A stretch of DNA of 64,000 bases from Macrocystis pyrifera (taxonomy: Eukaryota > Sar > Phaeophyceae > Laminariales > Laminariaceae), in contig JASSKH010000030.1 of assembly GCA_031763025.1 (NCBI GenBank), positions 2,425,197 to 2,489,196 of the forward strand. Reading direction: 5' to 3'. A model generated the notes under the pieces. That model made no database searches, was not told the DNA's origin, and worked only from the letters and a program-made list of their open reading frames with translations. How positions within the stretch are numbered: the stretch's first letter is position 1; each line of letters begins with the position of its first letter. Positions 32,741-45,670 of the stretch are shown here, piece after piece. The translations under genes and the position numbers were made by a program.

Positions 32741-33210
32741 CGATGTATGACTACCAAATTCTGACTTCGGATCTATGATCTCCGGCCCAAACTCAACCCA
32801 CCCTGAAAAAAATTCAGTCAGATTGAAACGGAGGGGATATTTCTGTATCATCCCCGCTTTTTTGCTTTCTTGGGATTTTACCACAGCCGCCCGACCATAA
32901 CCGTTGAAACCCGGGTACAAACCATTAGAATCGTTAGTGAATCCCGAAGCCCGTACCAAAGGGCCACTCTAAGCACACCATAAAATTTTCACATCTTTGG
33001 AGGGAATTTTTCCTTATCATCCCACCCCCTGGCGAATGCCTTGACGCTTGATTGCGGAAGGCGCTTCTAGTGGTAGCCGCTACTTTGAGGATTTGACAAC
33101 CACTGGTGGCGCAATTCAACGATGAAGGCGAGAGAACCTCTCATCGGTTTGAACATGTCCCGAACCGCCTTCGATGCTCAAGAAGCATGTACTCATAACA
33201 TGTAAAAGAA

Positions 33211-33950
33211 TAGCATTTCGAAGCAGCTCTAGGGGGTTCCACACCGTGCGAAGTGGTATCGTCCGGAGGGGTCACCGTTTTCGTCCCCGATCCCTTGGAG
33301 TTGTAAATAAATGAGAAGTACCTGGTATTTATGATCCCAGAAGGGGGCTGTACCCCCCCAAGGTGCTGTTGGCTTTACGAGCCCCAGCCCCCAGTCAATG
33401 GCGTACCCGGAGTTGGGGTCTCCACACCGGGCGGGGTGGTTGCGACACGGGGGATCACCTCTTCAGCCCCTTCTTCGTTAGAGCTGTAGATATATTGAAT
33501 GGGCTATGATCAAGGGACTATTAATAGGCCGTTTTCTCACCGCGCCTCTGACAATGCCAACTACAGACGACGGTGTGTACAGTGTACCCGGAGTTGGGGC
33601 TACTCGCAAGGGGAAATCACTGTTTTCGTCACCTGGCTCGTTGGACTTGGAAATGTATACGGAAGGATTTATGATTCGGGGATGTGGGGCCCTGACATCC
33701 CCGCATGTCGCTCGCTTCACAGAATCCATACGTAGTCAACAATCGTGTGCCTAGAGTTGGGGTCTCTACATCATGCGGGGCGGAATCGTCCGGGTTCCGG
33801 GAGATCACCTTTTGTCCACCCGATTCGTTGGATTCGGAGAGATGCGGAAGGGTTGGGGTTTCCAAACCGAGCCGGAAGGTTTAGATCCGAGATGTCACCG
33901 TTTGCTTTTTCCCGGTTTGTCGGAGTTGTAGAGCTACGGAGGAAGCATTT
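33211..33950 (-). pseudogene. Decayed VETPTPGT coding repeats, copy R
   Basis: Mirror of 10860-11600. Units are split by stops and frame changes as in L. Confidence 0.45.
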
Positions 33951-35298
33951 CTGAACCGAGGATGTCACCTCATCTTCCCCGGGTGCGGCGGAACCGTCAT
34001 TTCGGGGACAGGCTGAAACCTTGGTGTTGGACGATCAATACTTGGAATTATGGCACTCGTAAGGTGAAAAAAACATGTTTAGGCGACACAAAATACTTGG
34101 GATCAATCTAGAAGCTTGAAACGCACCCACGTTTCGGGGACAAACTACTTGGAACTATAACAGGAATCCACGTTCCGGGGTAAAATCTACTTGGAAAGAG
34201 ATAGGATAGGAATACCCACATTTCGAGAACAAACTACAGTACCTACTTGGAACTACTGTAGACCGGGACACGTGGTAACGAAACAACTCATTTCGGCTGT
34301 AGACGTACGTACGTAGGGAGAAGTACTTTTGTATTTTACTCATCGATCGACTTTACGGGTGTGACAAAAGAAAACGAGTTTAAAAGAAGCCGAGCTGCGG
34401 AAAAAACGTCGCGAACGCAACACGAGCTGGCGGCAATTCAGGCATTGCATACTATTAATACGGAGAATACCGGTGATTGACTGTTGATGCTTGTGTACCT
34501 GCCTGTGAGTGTGTTGCATTACTGCTGTAGGCTATGCGGAATGGATGTTTCAGAAGAAAACGAGTGAGTGTGTGCCTACCTACCAATTGACGCGGGAGAA
34601 AGAACAAACTTAGATATAATATATCGGGCGATCTTATCCAAGCGTTGGCACACATGAGCATAGATCTGTTTACTACAGGAGTAGTGGTACTAAAACAGCA
34701 GTAGCAGTACTAAAAATCTAGGGCGCGCTTTTCAACAACTCATGCACAACCACACATAAGTAATACAGTACACTCAGTATGAGAAAAAAGTTAACGTCAC
34801 CACTTTTCGTCCCTACTGCAGAGCACAATACGAGCTGGGCCAGCCTTGACAAGGTTTAAACGTCGGATTGTTCATGCCCCCATCGATTTTACGGATTTGG
34901 ACTTGATTTTTTTGCATTCATCCACGCATTGACGTGCGGTCCCCTCTGTGTTTTTGTGTGTTTGCCCGAGAGATATGACCGGTGCACCTACCCGGAAAAA
35001 TACCGAAAACGACTAAATATATGTCGTTAAAAAAACAAAAAAAGAAACAGGGCCGACAGTGAGCGCCTTTGAACGTGCGATTCAAATCCGGGTTCATGTA
35101 AATATCTATGAATAGCGCAAATTCCCAAAATTGAGCGAGGCATCGCAGAAATGCGATTCGTTCGTGATTGCTTGTTCATATATGGATTCGAGCTTTGTTA
35201 ATATCTCCTGTTGGGTGGCGAATTGGGCAACGAGACTTACGTGGATCTTCTCCTTGTGTCTCCAGCATTGTCTCCAACAAATTAAATCTTGATCGAGA

Positions 35299-35496
35299 AT
35301 GATGATTATTTTGGACGAATTGAGTGCCAGAAAAGTTGGTGCTTTCGAGTTTTCACGGATTTACGGCGAGATCGAGCCGGACAAAAAAAGGATAGGAATA
35401 GTTTTTTCTGATACGTTGTTGTCTTCGCATAAGCAGTGGTATGTCAGGGTTAGTGCTTCCAAGGGTTACTTTCGCAGATTCATTTGCAGTGGGTGA
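35299..35496 (+). CDS. Hypothetical 65-aa ORF, copy R
   Basis: Translation identical to 9312-9509 and 60852-61049 (MMIILDELSARKVGAFEFSR...). Confidence 0.3.
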   Translation: MMIILDELSARKVGAFEFSRIYGEIEPDKKRIGIVFSDTLLSSHKQWYVRVSASKGYFRRFICSG

Positions 35497-35686
35497 CGAG
35501 ATATACAACTTTATTTAGGAAGCGTTCTCTGTTTTTCGGATGGCCCAGCTCGTACTCTGCTACAGTACCCCCACATATGCTCTGCACGTTTCAATAGAAC
35601 GCCTCAAACACTCAGAAGCAAAAAAAGAGGAAAAAAACATCACCTGTTTTGTACTCCACCCCAGCAACAACACCATTCTCCTCTTC

Positions 35687-35950
35687 TTACTGTTCGTCTG
35701 GTTTCCTTCTGGTCTTCGGGATCGAGTTCAGTTCAGCCTGAAGAAGGTAATATTGAGGCTCATCAAAACCTTTTACCTTCCAGGGCCTATATCCAACCGG
35801 AGCCACGAGGAGGCATCGATCATTTCCGGTCACACACAACCTTTCCGAACGGAAGGGAAGCGGGACAAACGACACCATTCCTAGAAGATGCACGTACGTG
35901 TCCGTGCCTTCGTAGCAATGATGCCATTCGTCTCTACCTACATACAGCAT
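35687..35950 (-). pseudogene. Truncated version of the 112-aa ORF, copy R
   Basis: Same start (MLYVGRDEWHHCYEGTD) as 8858, but a TAA at 35687-35689 follows KPDEQ, where L reads KPYEQY. The frame beyond the stop remains readable. Confidence 0.35.
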
Positions 35951-36739
35951 CCATTAAAACAAAATCTACAATGCACTTGGACTTTTCGATTTTTCGCTCC
36001 GTCTCGAAAGGGATGCGCGGTCAATGGTCAAACGTCTACAACAACATGTATGACCAGGCATAAAAAACTCCAACGAATATTCCGCCCGAAAAACGTTTCG
36101 AGTATGATACTGCAGTATGTACTCGTATAATAATATGCACCATTCTGGCCGGAAACATTGCCTACATTTTTCGGGATAACGAAAAAAGAGAATATATGCT
36201 TTGTACGAGTACCTGGTACTGACGTTTTGTGTGTTACGATACGATGCCGTTGGCGGCCAAGAGCAGTGGCAAAAAAACATCAGTCATAATTCCAATGGAA
36301 CTTCCTCGGGGTCGCCCAGGGGATGCCCGGCTAACAACCCCGGGTGTTCGTCCGTTTTGGTTTTTCAAAAGAAATCGGTTCATTGTTTTTCCATTTTTAT
36401 TTATTCATGTCTCTGCTGGTAGACACGGCATATCAGGTTTACCGGATCGTTTCACGTAACCGCTTTTGAAAAACGGCCTACTAAAATTGACTTTACTCGC
36501 GGCCAAACGCGAAGGCCTCAAACAACTGAAATGTCTGCCTGCTGAGATGCAAACGATCCCGGGCAGCAGTTTTTCCGCACCTATCATATCATATCGTACG
36601 GCGGCGAAAACAGTTGCGCAATTCGGAGTACAAGGTACGTGTTGCGGCAAGCCCATCGGCAGCCCTGCTGCAATTTCACGCGCACATGCAGTACGTACCC
36701 TGGTTTGTTCGGCACCTACTGTATGCTACCGCATTCTAC

Positions 36740-37078
36740 CTACCCAATACCAGCCGCGATCCTCGCCTTGCCCACGCGGACCCTTGAGCGCGTGTGTCTG
36801 ACCTCGGACCTACGATTGGACGAATTCCTGCTCCGTCTCGACCGCGCGGTACCCTTTCCGAAACGGCGCCTCACTGTAGTCAGCGTCACTGCCAACATAG
36901 CCGGCGCATAATCAACTCCAGCCGGCGAAACTTTACTTCCCGCATTACTACCAGCAAGGCTCACAGATTGCACGACAAAGCCTTCCCCCTTCTTTTTCTT
37001 ATCTGACGTATCTTGTCGCTTGCCGTTGGAACTGCTGCTGCTGTCCTTGCCGTCTTGGCGTTCGGTCCGCTCCGCCAT
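36740..37078 (-). CDS. Hypothetical small basic protein (112 aa), copy R
   Basis: Same ORF as 7729-8067, with Ile to Val in the C-terminal basic region. A one-base deletion upstream (CCC for CCCC) breaks any longer frame. Confidence 0.35.
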   Translation of the reverse strand: MAERTERQDGKDSSSSSNGKRQDTSDKKKKGEGFVVQSVSLAGSNAGSKVSPAGVDYAPAMLAVTLTTVRRRFGKGTARSRRSRNSSNRRSEVRHTRSRVRVGKARIAAGIG

Positions 37079-37479
37079 CGGGGACAAGGGCGCATCGCAC
37101 GGTAGATCTGCTGTGTCGCAGGGAAAGAACGTACGGCAGCACAGGACGCCAAACAACACGGGAGAGGGCTTTTGCTCAAACAGGGAACGCCATAGATATT
37201 CTGTGCCACATAATACCCGAGAAAAACGAAAAAAAAAAAAAAAACGGGTACCTGGTATGACATGTGCGCATGTACCAAACGACAGCATACCTTCATACCT
37301 GGTGCCAGGTAATAATCACGGCTTTTCGCTGTGAGTTTTTTTCTCGTTGCCCGATGCGGTTCGTTGCGGCTTTACCGCACCGCACGATTTTTTTTTTTTC
37401 CGAAACCGCAGCGCATCGCACGAATGGATAAAAACAAAAAATAATCCGCACCGAACCGAATCGCACCGTTCGAATTTCA

Positions 37480-37612
37480 CAAATAGAATACGCGCGCTCG
37501 GTTTATCACAATAATAGTAAAATTAGGTACTAATGGAATATAGACGAGGCGTATTACGCAGCTTGCAAAGTTGAGTATCAACTATTTAATCAGTCGAACT
37601 CACAGCTGACGT
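37480..37612 (-). repeat. Hairpin-bearing interspersed repeat, copy 1 (R)
   Basis: Mirror of 7197-7331. Confidence 0.7.
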
Positions 37613-37931
37613 ATTTCAAAAATTATAAAAAAAAAAATAAAAAAATATATAAAACCGCGGTCAGGCCAATATCAACTACTTTGACACAGTACAGTGTGGT
37701 TTTCAACGGTTTTCGCCGAGCCGCACCGCACCGCACGATGTCAAACCGCACCGCACAGCTTGATTATAAAAAACAAAGATTCGGACCGCACCGCACCGCA
37801 CCGCACCGCACCGCACCGTAGGTACGAACGATTCTCCAACACCAACCTCCGCACCGCAGCGTCGTGCAATTGAATGCATTGATAAAATCGCGTAAAAAAC
37901 TATTGATATTAATACTGCTGTCGTAACTCAC

Positions 37932-38739
37932 CCGCATCGAGCCATGACTGGTACGTGATGGAGCCGGCCTGCTTGTCGAACGGATTGGCGCTGCTGCCGG
38001 TGCTGCCGGCGCTGCCGGTGCTGCTGCTGTAGTCGATTCCATCGTCATAAGCGTAGTCAAAGGTGGTGTCATTGTCGTCCGAGATGTCGGAGATGTCGCA
38101 ACTGCTCGAGTAGTAACCCGCGACGTCGACGTCGTAGTTGGAGGGCGTGGGGTAGTGCTGCGGCTGCTGCTGGTTGGGGGATCGGTCCTCAAACACGTCG
38201 GCGGGGCTGCTGTAGCTTCTCTCCTCGGTGTAGGGGTAGCTCGGAAGGATGGATGCCGATTGCGGCAGGTTGTCGAGGTCGACCACCCCCGTGCAAGCAC
38301 GAACCGACTGCTCGCTGCGGAACTGGTCCCACATGTCGTTGAGGACATCGTTGAGTTCGGCGCATTTGTTCTCGTAGCAGGTGATGCAGCAGCGCTCGTG
38401 AATGAAATCCAGTTGTTGGATCGCAGGGATGGCTTTTTTTTCCACGATCCCACCGTCCGCGAATCGGTCACCTCCTCCGAGCGAAGCCTCCTCGACAACG
38501 CCAAGGATTGCGTTAGCACCCCACGCGAAGACGTTGGCGGCTTCGCAGAAGCTGTCGGCCGGGCACATGGCCACTGCCGCGGGCAGGTACTCGAGGCACT
38601 GGGCCGGCGTGAGAGCTTGCTGAGGGTCTGCAGGCGCCAGTTCGACTGAGAGGTCATCAACGATGCGCAGCTGAACAGTCTTCATGGCTGAGAACTTCAA
38701 AGCTTCGCCGAAACCGATCGTAGGACTGGAACACGACAT
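37932..38739 (-). CDS. Hypothetical protein, first exon, intact in copy R
   Basis: The frame runs 269 codons from MSCSSPTIGFGEALKFSAMK to ITYQSWLDAG at a consensus donor (CGG|GTGAGT, phase 1). Residues ~1-100 are mixed (VRLRIVDDLSVELAP on). About residue 110 on is GGIVEKKAIPAIQQLDFIHE and the cysteine cluster CCITCYENKC. The rest is Ser/Asp/Tyr/Gln-rich, probably disordered, with DISDISDDNDTTFDYAYDD. No signal peptide or membrane segment is evident. A longer start at 38817 is not used because L has a 4-bp indel in that upstream stretch. Later exons were not identified. No family recognised. Confidence 0.6.
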
Positions 38740-40007
38740 TGTTGTAGCTATTCTGGGCGAAGAAGCTGTGCAGTCGTGGTACGAGGTAGTAAGCGGTGGA
38801 TCTCTTCTGTGTGTCACAGGTGAACCAAAGTAGTACCGGGTAGCGAAGGGGAGCGGTCGAGAGTGAACATGATAGGGAGGGGGGCGTGCATGATGAGTGA
38901 TGGGTCTACATACCTGGTGCTTGGGCAGGCTTTACTGCAGACGGATGTTCCTCTTCGTCCACCACATTTCACTTAGTAGTGTAGGCCAATCAAAACGCTC
39001 TCAACTCTACATTCTAATGAAACATACACACATTCAACCGCAACCAAATTCATCATGTATGTTGCCTTTGGCCCCTCGCTTTTGATTTTTTCGACAATCT
39101 CTTATTGATAATATGATGAAAACGCGCTTTTGGCGTGCGGTGAAACACGTACGATGCAACAAAATATACCAAGATGCTACTACTACTACTACTGATTGTG
39201 GTAGCTCGTGGTTTGCAATTAATTCGCGACAGCGTCGAAGCTCATGCAGGAGATCGCGGACCGCTCCTGCTGCCTGCTGCACGCTAGCCGTGGCTACCAG
39301 GGACCAAGGACGATATGGAACAAGGTGAAATTTGGGCTATGATTTCATGAATGCTCTTGTTTTCTTAGTTACGAGCCCTCTCGTATCTCCCTTCGACGTG
39401 AGGGTGTACGCATTCATGCCATGCATGGCCGTACTCGTATGACCATACATAATGGGCCCTTGCACCCCTACAGGGCCGGGACGGAGCACGTCGGGTTTTC
39501 ACCAACCAGGTAGACATTGCTTGCAGCAAGCGCGAAGCACCACGGGGCGCGTTCGACTACGGGGTGGGGTCAAAGGCCATCGCCGTCACGCCGCCACACC
39601 GTCAGCAGCAAGGAAGGGCTCTCACTCCGTGGTTGTAACCACCTCAAATATACGAAAGAAAGCTATGAATAGGCTTGCTTGGCATACTATTATTACTATT
39701 ATTATTACTACCAGGTACTTACTTGCTGTGCTCGCATTGATCTATTTATACCCTACGCTGAAGGGCTCTTGTTGTTGATGATGTTCAATCTGTAGACCTA
39801 AAAGAGCTGGTTGAAGCAGGTTGATACTGTATCGGAACACTCCGCTCGTGCCCGACGCGTTTTGTCTTGCATTGACGTTGGTTATACACAGTACAGTATT
39901 AAATAGTACCAGGTATGCTGGTGCACGATTGCTTTGCCACCAAGCAATTTCCCAAGGGTGTCTCGGGCAAGCACGCGCAAGGTGGGCAAGCTCAAGGCGG
40001 CAGACAT

Positions 40008-40368
40008 TATTTTTTCTGCTTTTTTCCATCCCGTCTACGAGTATTTTTTATTGTCTTTGCCCTACTTCTCCAGCTCCCTCCCTTTCGTGCTGCGATCCCT
40101 CATTAATAGCATGGTCACACATGGTCATATAGCGGACACCCCCCCCGCTACGGTACGGCACGTGCCTCGATTTTTATCGCGGGAGAGAGCCCACCAGCAT
40201 TTATTTTCTCCCGGCGTCGACTCACGTCGAATTGTTGTGCATCCACACGCCATGATAATAGGCACTTTCTGTAAGTAAAAGTGCTGTACCTGTGGCAGTC
40301 CTTTCTTCAACAAGAATATATCCTGCGTGGCGTGGCACGATTCGCACTCACGACCTTGACTCTTACAG
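40008..40368 (-). repeat. SINE-like repeat, copy C (R)
   Basis: Mirror of 4440-4800; the T-arm-like block is at 40334-40352. Confidence 0.5.
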
Positions 40369-41024
40369 CAGTAGTACTACTGCTGTATGTAGTACTGCTG
40401 TAGTGTAGTTGAACCGCTATTAACAGACCACCGGGGCGTCGGCCATGGGGCTCAGGTCGCATGCAGCTCCACAGCCGAGGTAGTATTAATAGTAGTATTA
40501 CTCCACGCCGTGACATAAACTGCTGTTTGTGTGTGCACCTATCTACTCTGCTGGAGTATGGTGCATGCACCTATTTGACATCACACGCGTTCACTACTAC
40601 TACTACTGTACAAACAGTGATAGTAGTAGCCCTACCCCGGAAGTGATGCACCGACTTCTCCGAGCACGAGTCTCCCCCTCCGTGCAGCACTTTGTATCAT
40701 CCGTTCGGTCAGTGCTGTTGTACGTGGCATACTCCACTGCTGTACACCAAAACGCAGTATTGTCTACGCAATAGGGCGGTACCTGCCCTATTTATTGAGG
40801 GAATCTCAAACATGTCCTATCAATTTACGAGTGATTATATACGAGCGTAAAAAAAGGTGTGAGGCGACCTCTCGAGATAAGGCCGTCAAAATGGGTCGCC
40901 TTATAGTCTGCACCTTGGTAGTCTACAGTAGAGATCCCATTACTCACCACTGCATCCACGGCAAGCCCCGTGGGGATGCAAGGCAAGGCGGAGAGAGAGA
41001 GAGCCGTGATGCGTCTATCTGCTA

Positions 41025-41129
41025 TTACGGGGGTCCATAGTAAATAGGACCTATGGTACAAAAAAAGACTGTATGTTTACCTGTTTTTACTAACAATATT
41101 TGGTCCTGTTTACTATGGTCCGCCGTTAT
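41025..41129. mobile_element. Stowaway-like MITE, copy 2 (R)
   Basis: Mirror of 3661-3770, with TTACGGGGGTCCATAGTAAA at one end and CATAGTAAACAGG-type sequence in complement at the other. It is shorter than L's copy by the CTGAT insertion. Confidence 0.8.
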
Positions 41130-41199
41130 AAGCGTGAAAAAAAAGAAGGGCTGTTGCTGCTTCTGTTGCTGTTGCTGCTGCCGCTTCTGCTTTACCCTG

Positions 41200-41202
<3 letters not shown>

Positions 41203-41238
<36 letters not shown>
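41203..41238. repeat. (CTG)12 microsatellite
   Basis: Mirror of the (CAG)13 tract at 3547-3585 with one unit fewer. Confidence 0.95.
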
Positions 41239-42297
41239 ATGTGTTGCGTATACAAGCATACAGGAGGTATAGATACTACATATAAAAATATATGTGGCTT
41301 GTGGACCCCCCCGCCGCCATCGAAGGCTCAACAAGAGGGGCTGAGAGGCCTGCGACAGGCACGACCGATTTACCGGGCACCTGGCAAATATCACGTATCA
41401 CGTACAGCAGCAGTAGCTTGCAAAGCTGAGTACTATTAATACCGTACATATTCGACCAATTTGATCGAGGTCGCAGCTGGGGCTGAAGCTGACAGCTAAA
41501 AACATGTATTCATAGGTAAAATTTGATATTTTTTCAACTTTCTATCCTTCACGAGGAAAGTAGAACACACGACACCGGCGAACCACACAGCTTGCAAACT
41601 ATGGTGTCGAACAACTTGGCGGATCTCGCAGCTGCTATGTGCTCGCTGTGCGCCACACCCGCATCATCAAACATCTACCACATCACAAGAATATGCGGCG
41701 CAATCACGAACGGTTCATTTTTTTGACGTTTCACCATTTTTGACGTACGACATACTCGTACGACCATCCCAGTATCCCAGCACACAAAGACTACGACATG
41801 GAAGCTACTACCGGTACTGCTGTACGTACAACATTATAGTAGCGTCCCGAGCGAGAGCGAGCAGTGAGTACGGAACACGTCGAGCTGAGAGAGAGGCCTT
41901 CATCGACGAAACACAAGAAGAGAGCGTTCACGTTGCAGATGATACTGGTACATTTTTTTGTTCGTCAACCAAAGTGTGATACATGATACATCCTTCACGA
42001 GGGACGAGGAATGAAAGTAGTACACCACGCACGAACGCACGAACGGCCTACCTACCATACAACTTGTGAAACTGAGCATTAACTTCTACCGGTACATCGA
42101 CAGTCGAATTCACTGACACCATACATATACATGATGATAAGTGAAGGGATACCTGGTATGAAATAATACCAGGTACAAACCTAGCGAGCCGGACGTATCA
42201 CGCAGCGTGCACGAAATATACATAGAAAGTTGAGTATTAACCAATCCATCGGTCGAAGTCACAGCTGACGTGTTCGTACGTAACTGAAACGTGTAAA

Positions 42298-42828
42298 ATA
42301 TTATTGTTCTTCTTTTTTCTTCCGTGGGACGGAGATGGAAATCGTTTTTCGTTGCGCGATTTGTTCTTTCTCGTCGTTCCTTTTTCCAGTCCATCCACTG
42401 CCGATGTACGTGTAATATGTGCCGGCAATAACGTCGCCCTTCTTTCTCCTGCGCCCTCCCCGTATATACGGTAGGAGTAGTCGCAAAGCAGATAATCACA
42501 TACCAGGTCCTTTTCCCCCCGGGGCCCCCAAACCACGGTGGTAGGCGAGTTGCATTTTTTTTCCTCGAGAAGAGTTCAGCGCAACTGACTGTCTTCCCTC
42601 GTGGACTCGCTTCAAACCATGCATAACACCTACCTGGCACTACGCGATTTAATATGTAATACCGTAGGCGCTCTCGGCAGTTGGTGGCTTTCGAGAAAAA
42701 GACGAACACACATACTCGTACTTCGAAATATACCTTGGTTACCCTGGTATAAAGTACTGCTTATACCACACTTCTTTTATACTCGTACGGAGTATTGAAC
42801 CCGTGGCATCAACGCTGGTGGGTATTCG
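42298..42828 (-). repeat. SINE-like repeat, copy B (R)
   Basis: Mirror of 1960-2490. Small indels near 42515-42535 join several frames into a 199-aa minus-strand ORF, which is a by-product and not a gene call. Confidence 0.5.
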
Positions 42829-43987
42829 TGGCTAAACACTACTAGGCCTGGAGTACTAGTATTACATAGACCATAGATCTTCGGCGCGACAGACGCTGAA
42901 CGAGCACGAATACTATTAGTACTGTATGTAGTACAATAGTTATGGTCAGGCATGAAAGGAGCAAAACCACATCAGCCGTCGACGTAAAGCCAACCACACT
43001 AACTGTCTAGAGGATTTATTTCCGGACTGCCCGCAAGATAAACACCACCAGACCCTGGTGCGTACAATAAGAAGTACAGAAAGCATCAAATCCCCGGAAC
43101 ACGAGGATGACACATGTATTGCCACAATCCAACGGGGTCAACAACAGGAGGAGGGGAATGCAAGTTAATACAAGGTCACCGAGCGAGAACGACGCGCCGA
43201 AAAGTTTCCGAATGAAACGCACAATTTTTACCGTTTTTACAAGAAGCTTCAAGGCGTCAGCAGCGAGCTCGAACGACGGAGTGGTTGATACCCAACTTTG
43301 TCAGTCGCATGATACGTCATAGTTATACCACGGATTTGTACATATCAAGTGCAGGCTATATTCGTGTCATATACATGTGATTGTGGTCCCCGGGCCAACA
43401 AGTTTTGGCTGAATTTTCCAGGGCTGTTCGCGGGAAAGGTAACATTCAAAATGGTCGGGTCGGGTCGGGTGGGGTCAAGAGGTTTCAAGTATCGCGGGTC
43501 AGGTTATGTTTGTCACACAGAACGGATCGGATCGGAGTCGGGACGGGTCGGCTCGGGTCAAACGTTGTCTAAAATCTCGAGGGTTGGGTGACCCGACCCA
43601 AACCGACTCGACGTAACCTGTGAGACTTGACGTTTCCCGCGAATAGCTTTGGAATTTTCGCCGTCTGAAGCATGATGACCTTCACAAAACTCTCCGAAAA
43701 GGACCATTTGGGAGTTATTCTAGAGGCTACCTGCGCAAAACATTTGGCCCTAGGAGTTTCACTTATGCCTCAACAAGACAGGAATGACTTCAGTTTCCAC
43801 AAGAAAGGTAAAAGAAACAGAAGCACAAAAAAGCAATAGTTCTCTACCCTGCCTTACGAGTAGAGGAACGTGACAGCTATTATTGGTTCAGTCGCAAGGT
43901 TACCCCGATGGGGATACGAACGAAACACCGAGCTCATCACCAAGCAGAGTATTTGACAGCTACACGGCAGCGGTACATAAAGTAAAC

Positions 43988-44326
43988 AGATTCCCTGAAG
44001 AACACTTTTTTTTCCCCCCTTCTTTTTTTCCCATCTCATCTACCAGGTATTCTCTCTGCCCTTCTTGCTCCTGCTCCCTCGCATTCGTAAGTCAGATCCG
44101 AGCTCACGTACACTAGTAGGACCCTTCTCCTCCCTCCTCACTACGGTACGTGCCTTGCCTTTTTATCGCCAGAAGGGCTCAGCACTTTCTTCCCTTGTCG
44201 AGTCGGGTCGCATTGTGCCTGCCCACGCTATAACAGGCGGTCTCGTCGACAGTTGGTGCTATTTGAAAAATAAACATTCCAAACATCGTACGGAGAATCG
44301 AACCCCTGACACCAACGCCATTGGCA
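43988..44326 (-). repeat. SINE-like repeat, copy A (R)
   Basis: Mirror of 132-470, with the T-arm-like block in complement near 44291-44307. Confidence 0.55.
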
Positions 44327-44436
44327 TTACGGGGGAACATAGTAAATAGGACCTACGGTACACACAAAAACCTATATGTTTCCTTATTTTTACTCATAGT
44401 ATTCGGTCCTATTTACTACTGTATGGTCCCCCGCAA
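44327..44436. mobile_element. Stowaway-like MITE, copy 1 (R)
   Basis: Mirror of 22-131. Confidence 0.75.
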
Positions 44437-45289
44437 TAGTATTCGAGGTTAACATTAACCTAACCACCTGGTATTAAATAGGGTTCGGTTCGTGGATCCC
44501 TCCGTCATGGCTTTCCTTCGTCTTTCCCAACCTTGCGCGAAACGCGCGCCTCGACAAACCGCCTCTTATATATGCAATATAGTATCATACGAAAGACAAA
44601 GCGTTACGCCGTCGGCACCGTTGGGAGAGGTGGGCTGTCCCACCAGGTGTGCGTGTGTGTGCAGGTGGATCTCCCACGGCACGCTGCAGTGTCGCCGGGT
44701 ATGAGCCGCAGCCCGCAGAGATTTACGTTCAGAAGCTGTATCCTGCGTTACTTTTTGCGTACAACTAAGGAAACCCAATAACTCGGATAGCCCGCACCTC
44801 CGTTTCACGACTGACTATCAGTCCGACCAAAAATTGCTAGTGGGCGACTCAACCCCTTGAGAGCTGCGCTCTCGTTTAAGGGACAAATTACTTGATAGTA
44901 GAGTCATACATATGTTCCTGTACAATGCAGTACCGAAGGGTTAAGTGGGCACCTCCGACTCACAGCCCTACCACCCCCTCTACAATGCAATAGCTATGTT
45001 CTGAGGCGTCTGCCGAAGCCAGGGAGAACTCCTTCTAGTGTACAAAAGGAAATCGTTTTCCTCCCTACACACACACCTGGTATACAATATGCACATCTTT
45101 ACACTCAGAAAGCGTTTTCCACTCGTCGAGGATTAGCCCGAGGTGTGGTCAAACCCCAACCAATCGATGTGAAATCAGCTTTCGTGCTCAAGTTTGACGA
45201 TTCGTATCATAGGGGTCAGTGTCATGGTGTCCTCTCTCGCGTGGTACGGCGTTATGATTTGTAGCACGTGTCCCTTCGTATCAACGGTA

Positions 45290-45670
45290 GACCGTCATCC
45301 TTGCTGGTGGATGTGCCGGAGTTCGAATCTCGGCTGGTGTGTTTTATTTACACACTATTAATAGTGTTTTTTTTCTGAGTTTTCTTCCGATGGCGAAAGT
45401 GCGAGATTGCGCGAGATGGCAAACTCGATATCGACCCAAATCAACGAGCAGTTTGGGAATGCTGAAGAACTCAACTATGCGCGATCCGAACGAAGGCAGG
45501 TACTGCTGTGCCGGGGGGGGAGAAGGGAAGAAAAACGCTCGCTCGCTTGCTTGCTTGTGGCCACGGCTATTGCTATGGTCCAGAACGCCAGAATGCCGCT
45601 GACGGTCAAAATTAAACCTCCCACGAGTTACGAGCTGGAAAGTAAAAGCGATGGTCTAAAAAATACGGAA
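45290..45670 (+). repeat. SINE-like repeat, copy D
   Basis: A T-arm-like GCCGGAGTTCGAATCTCGGC (45314-45333) heads a body that aligns with the L-only insertion at 1107-1431: AAATCAACGAGCAG, GGGAATGCTGAA, TATGCGCGAT, GGGGGGAGAAGGGA, and CTGGAAAGTAAAAGCGATGG before an A-rich end. A 152-aa ORF (45407-45865) with splice-like GT/AG sites overlaps it. The match to the non-coding family argues that this ORF is a repeat by-product. Confidence 0.65.

Larger units (their letters stand above)
22695..44457. repeat. Copy R of the triplicated segment (inverted relative to L)
   Basis: Reverse complement of 1-22126. The pairing sum (L position + R position) drifts from 44458 at the outer end to 44821 at the gap because of indels, the largest being the SINE-like insertion found only in L. 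R lacks L bases 22127-22594, where the terminal exon lies. Homopolymer and triplet tracts vary in length, and otherwise the arms are nearly identical by eye. Confidence 0.96.

Noticed and set aside
42110..42709. 199-aa ORF in R
   Set aside because: It overlaps SINE-like copy B, and the frame is split in L by indels in homopolymers.
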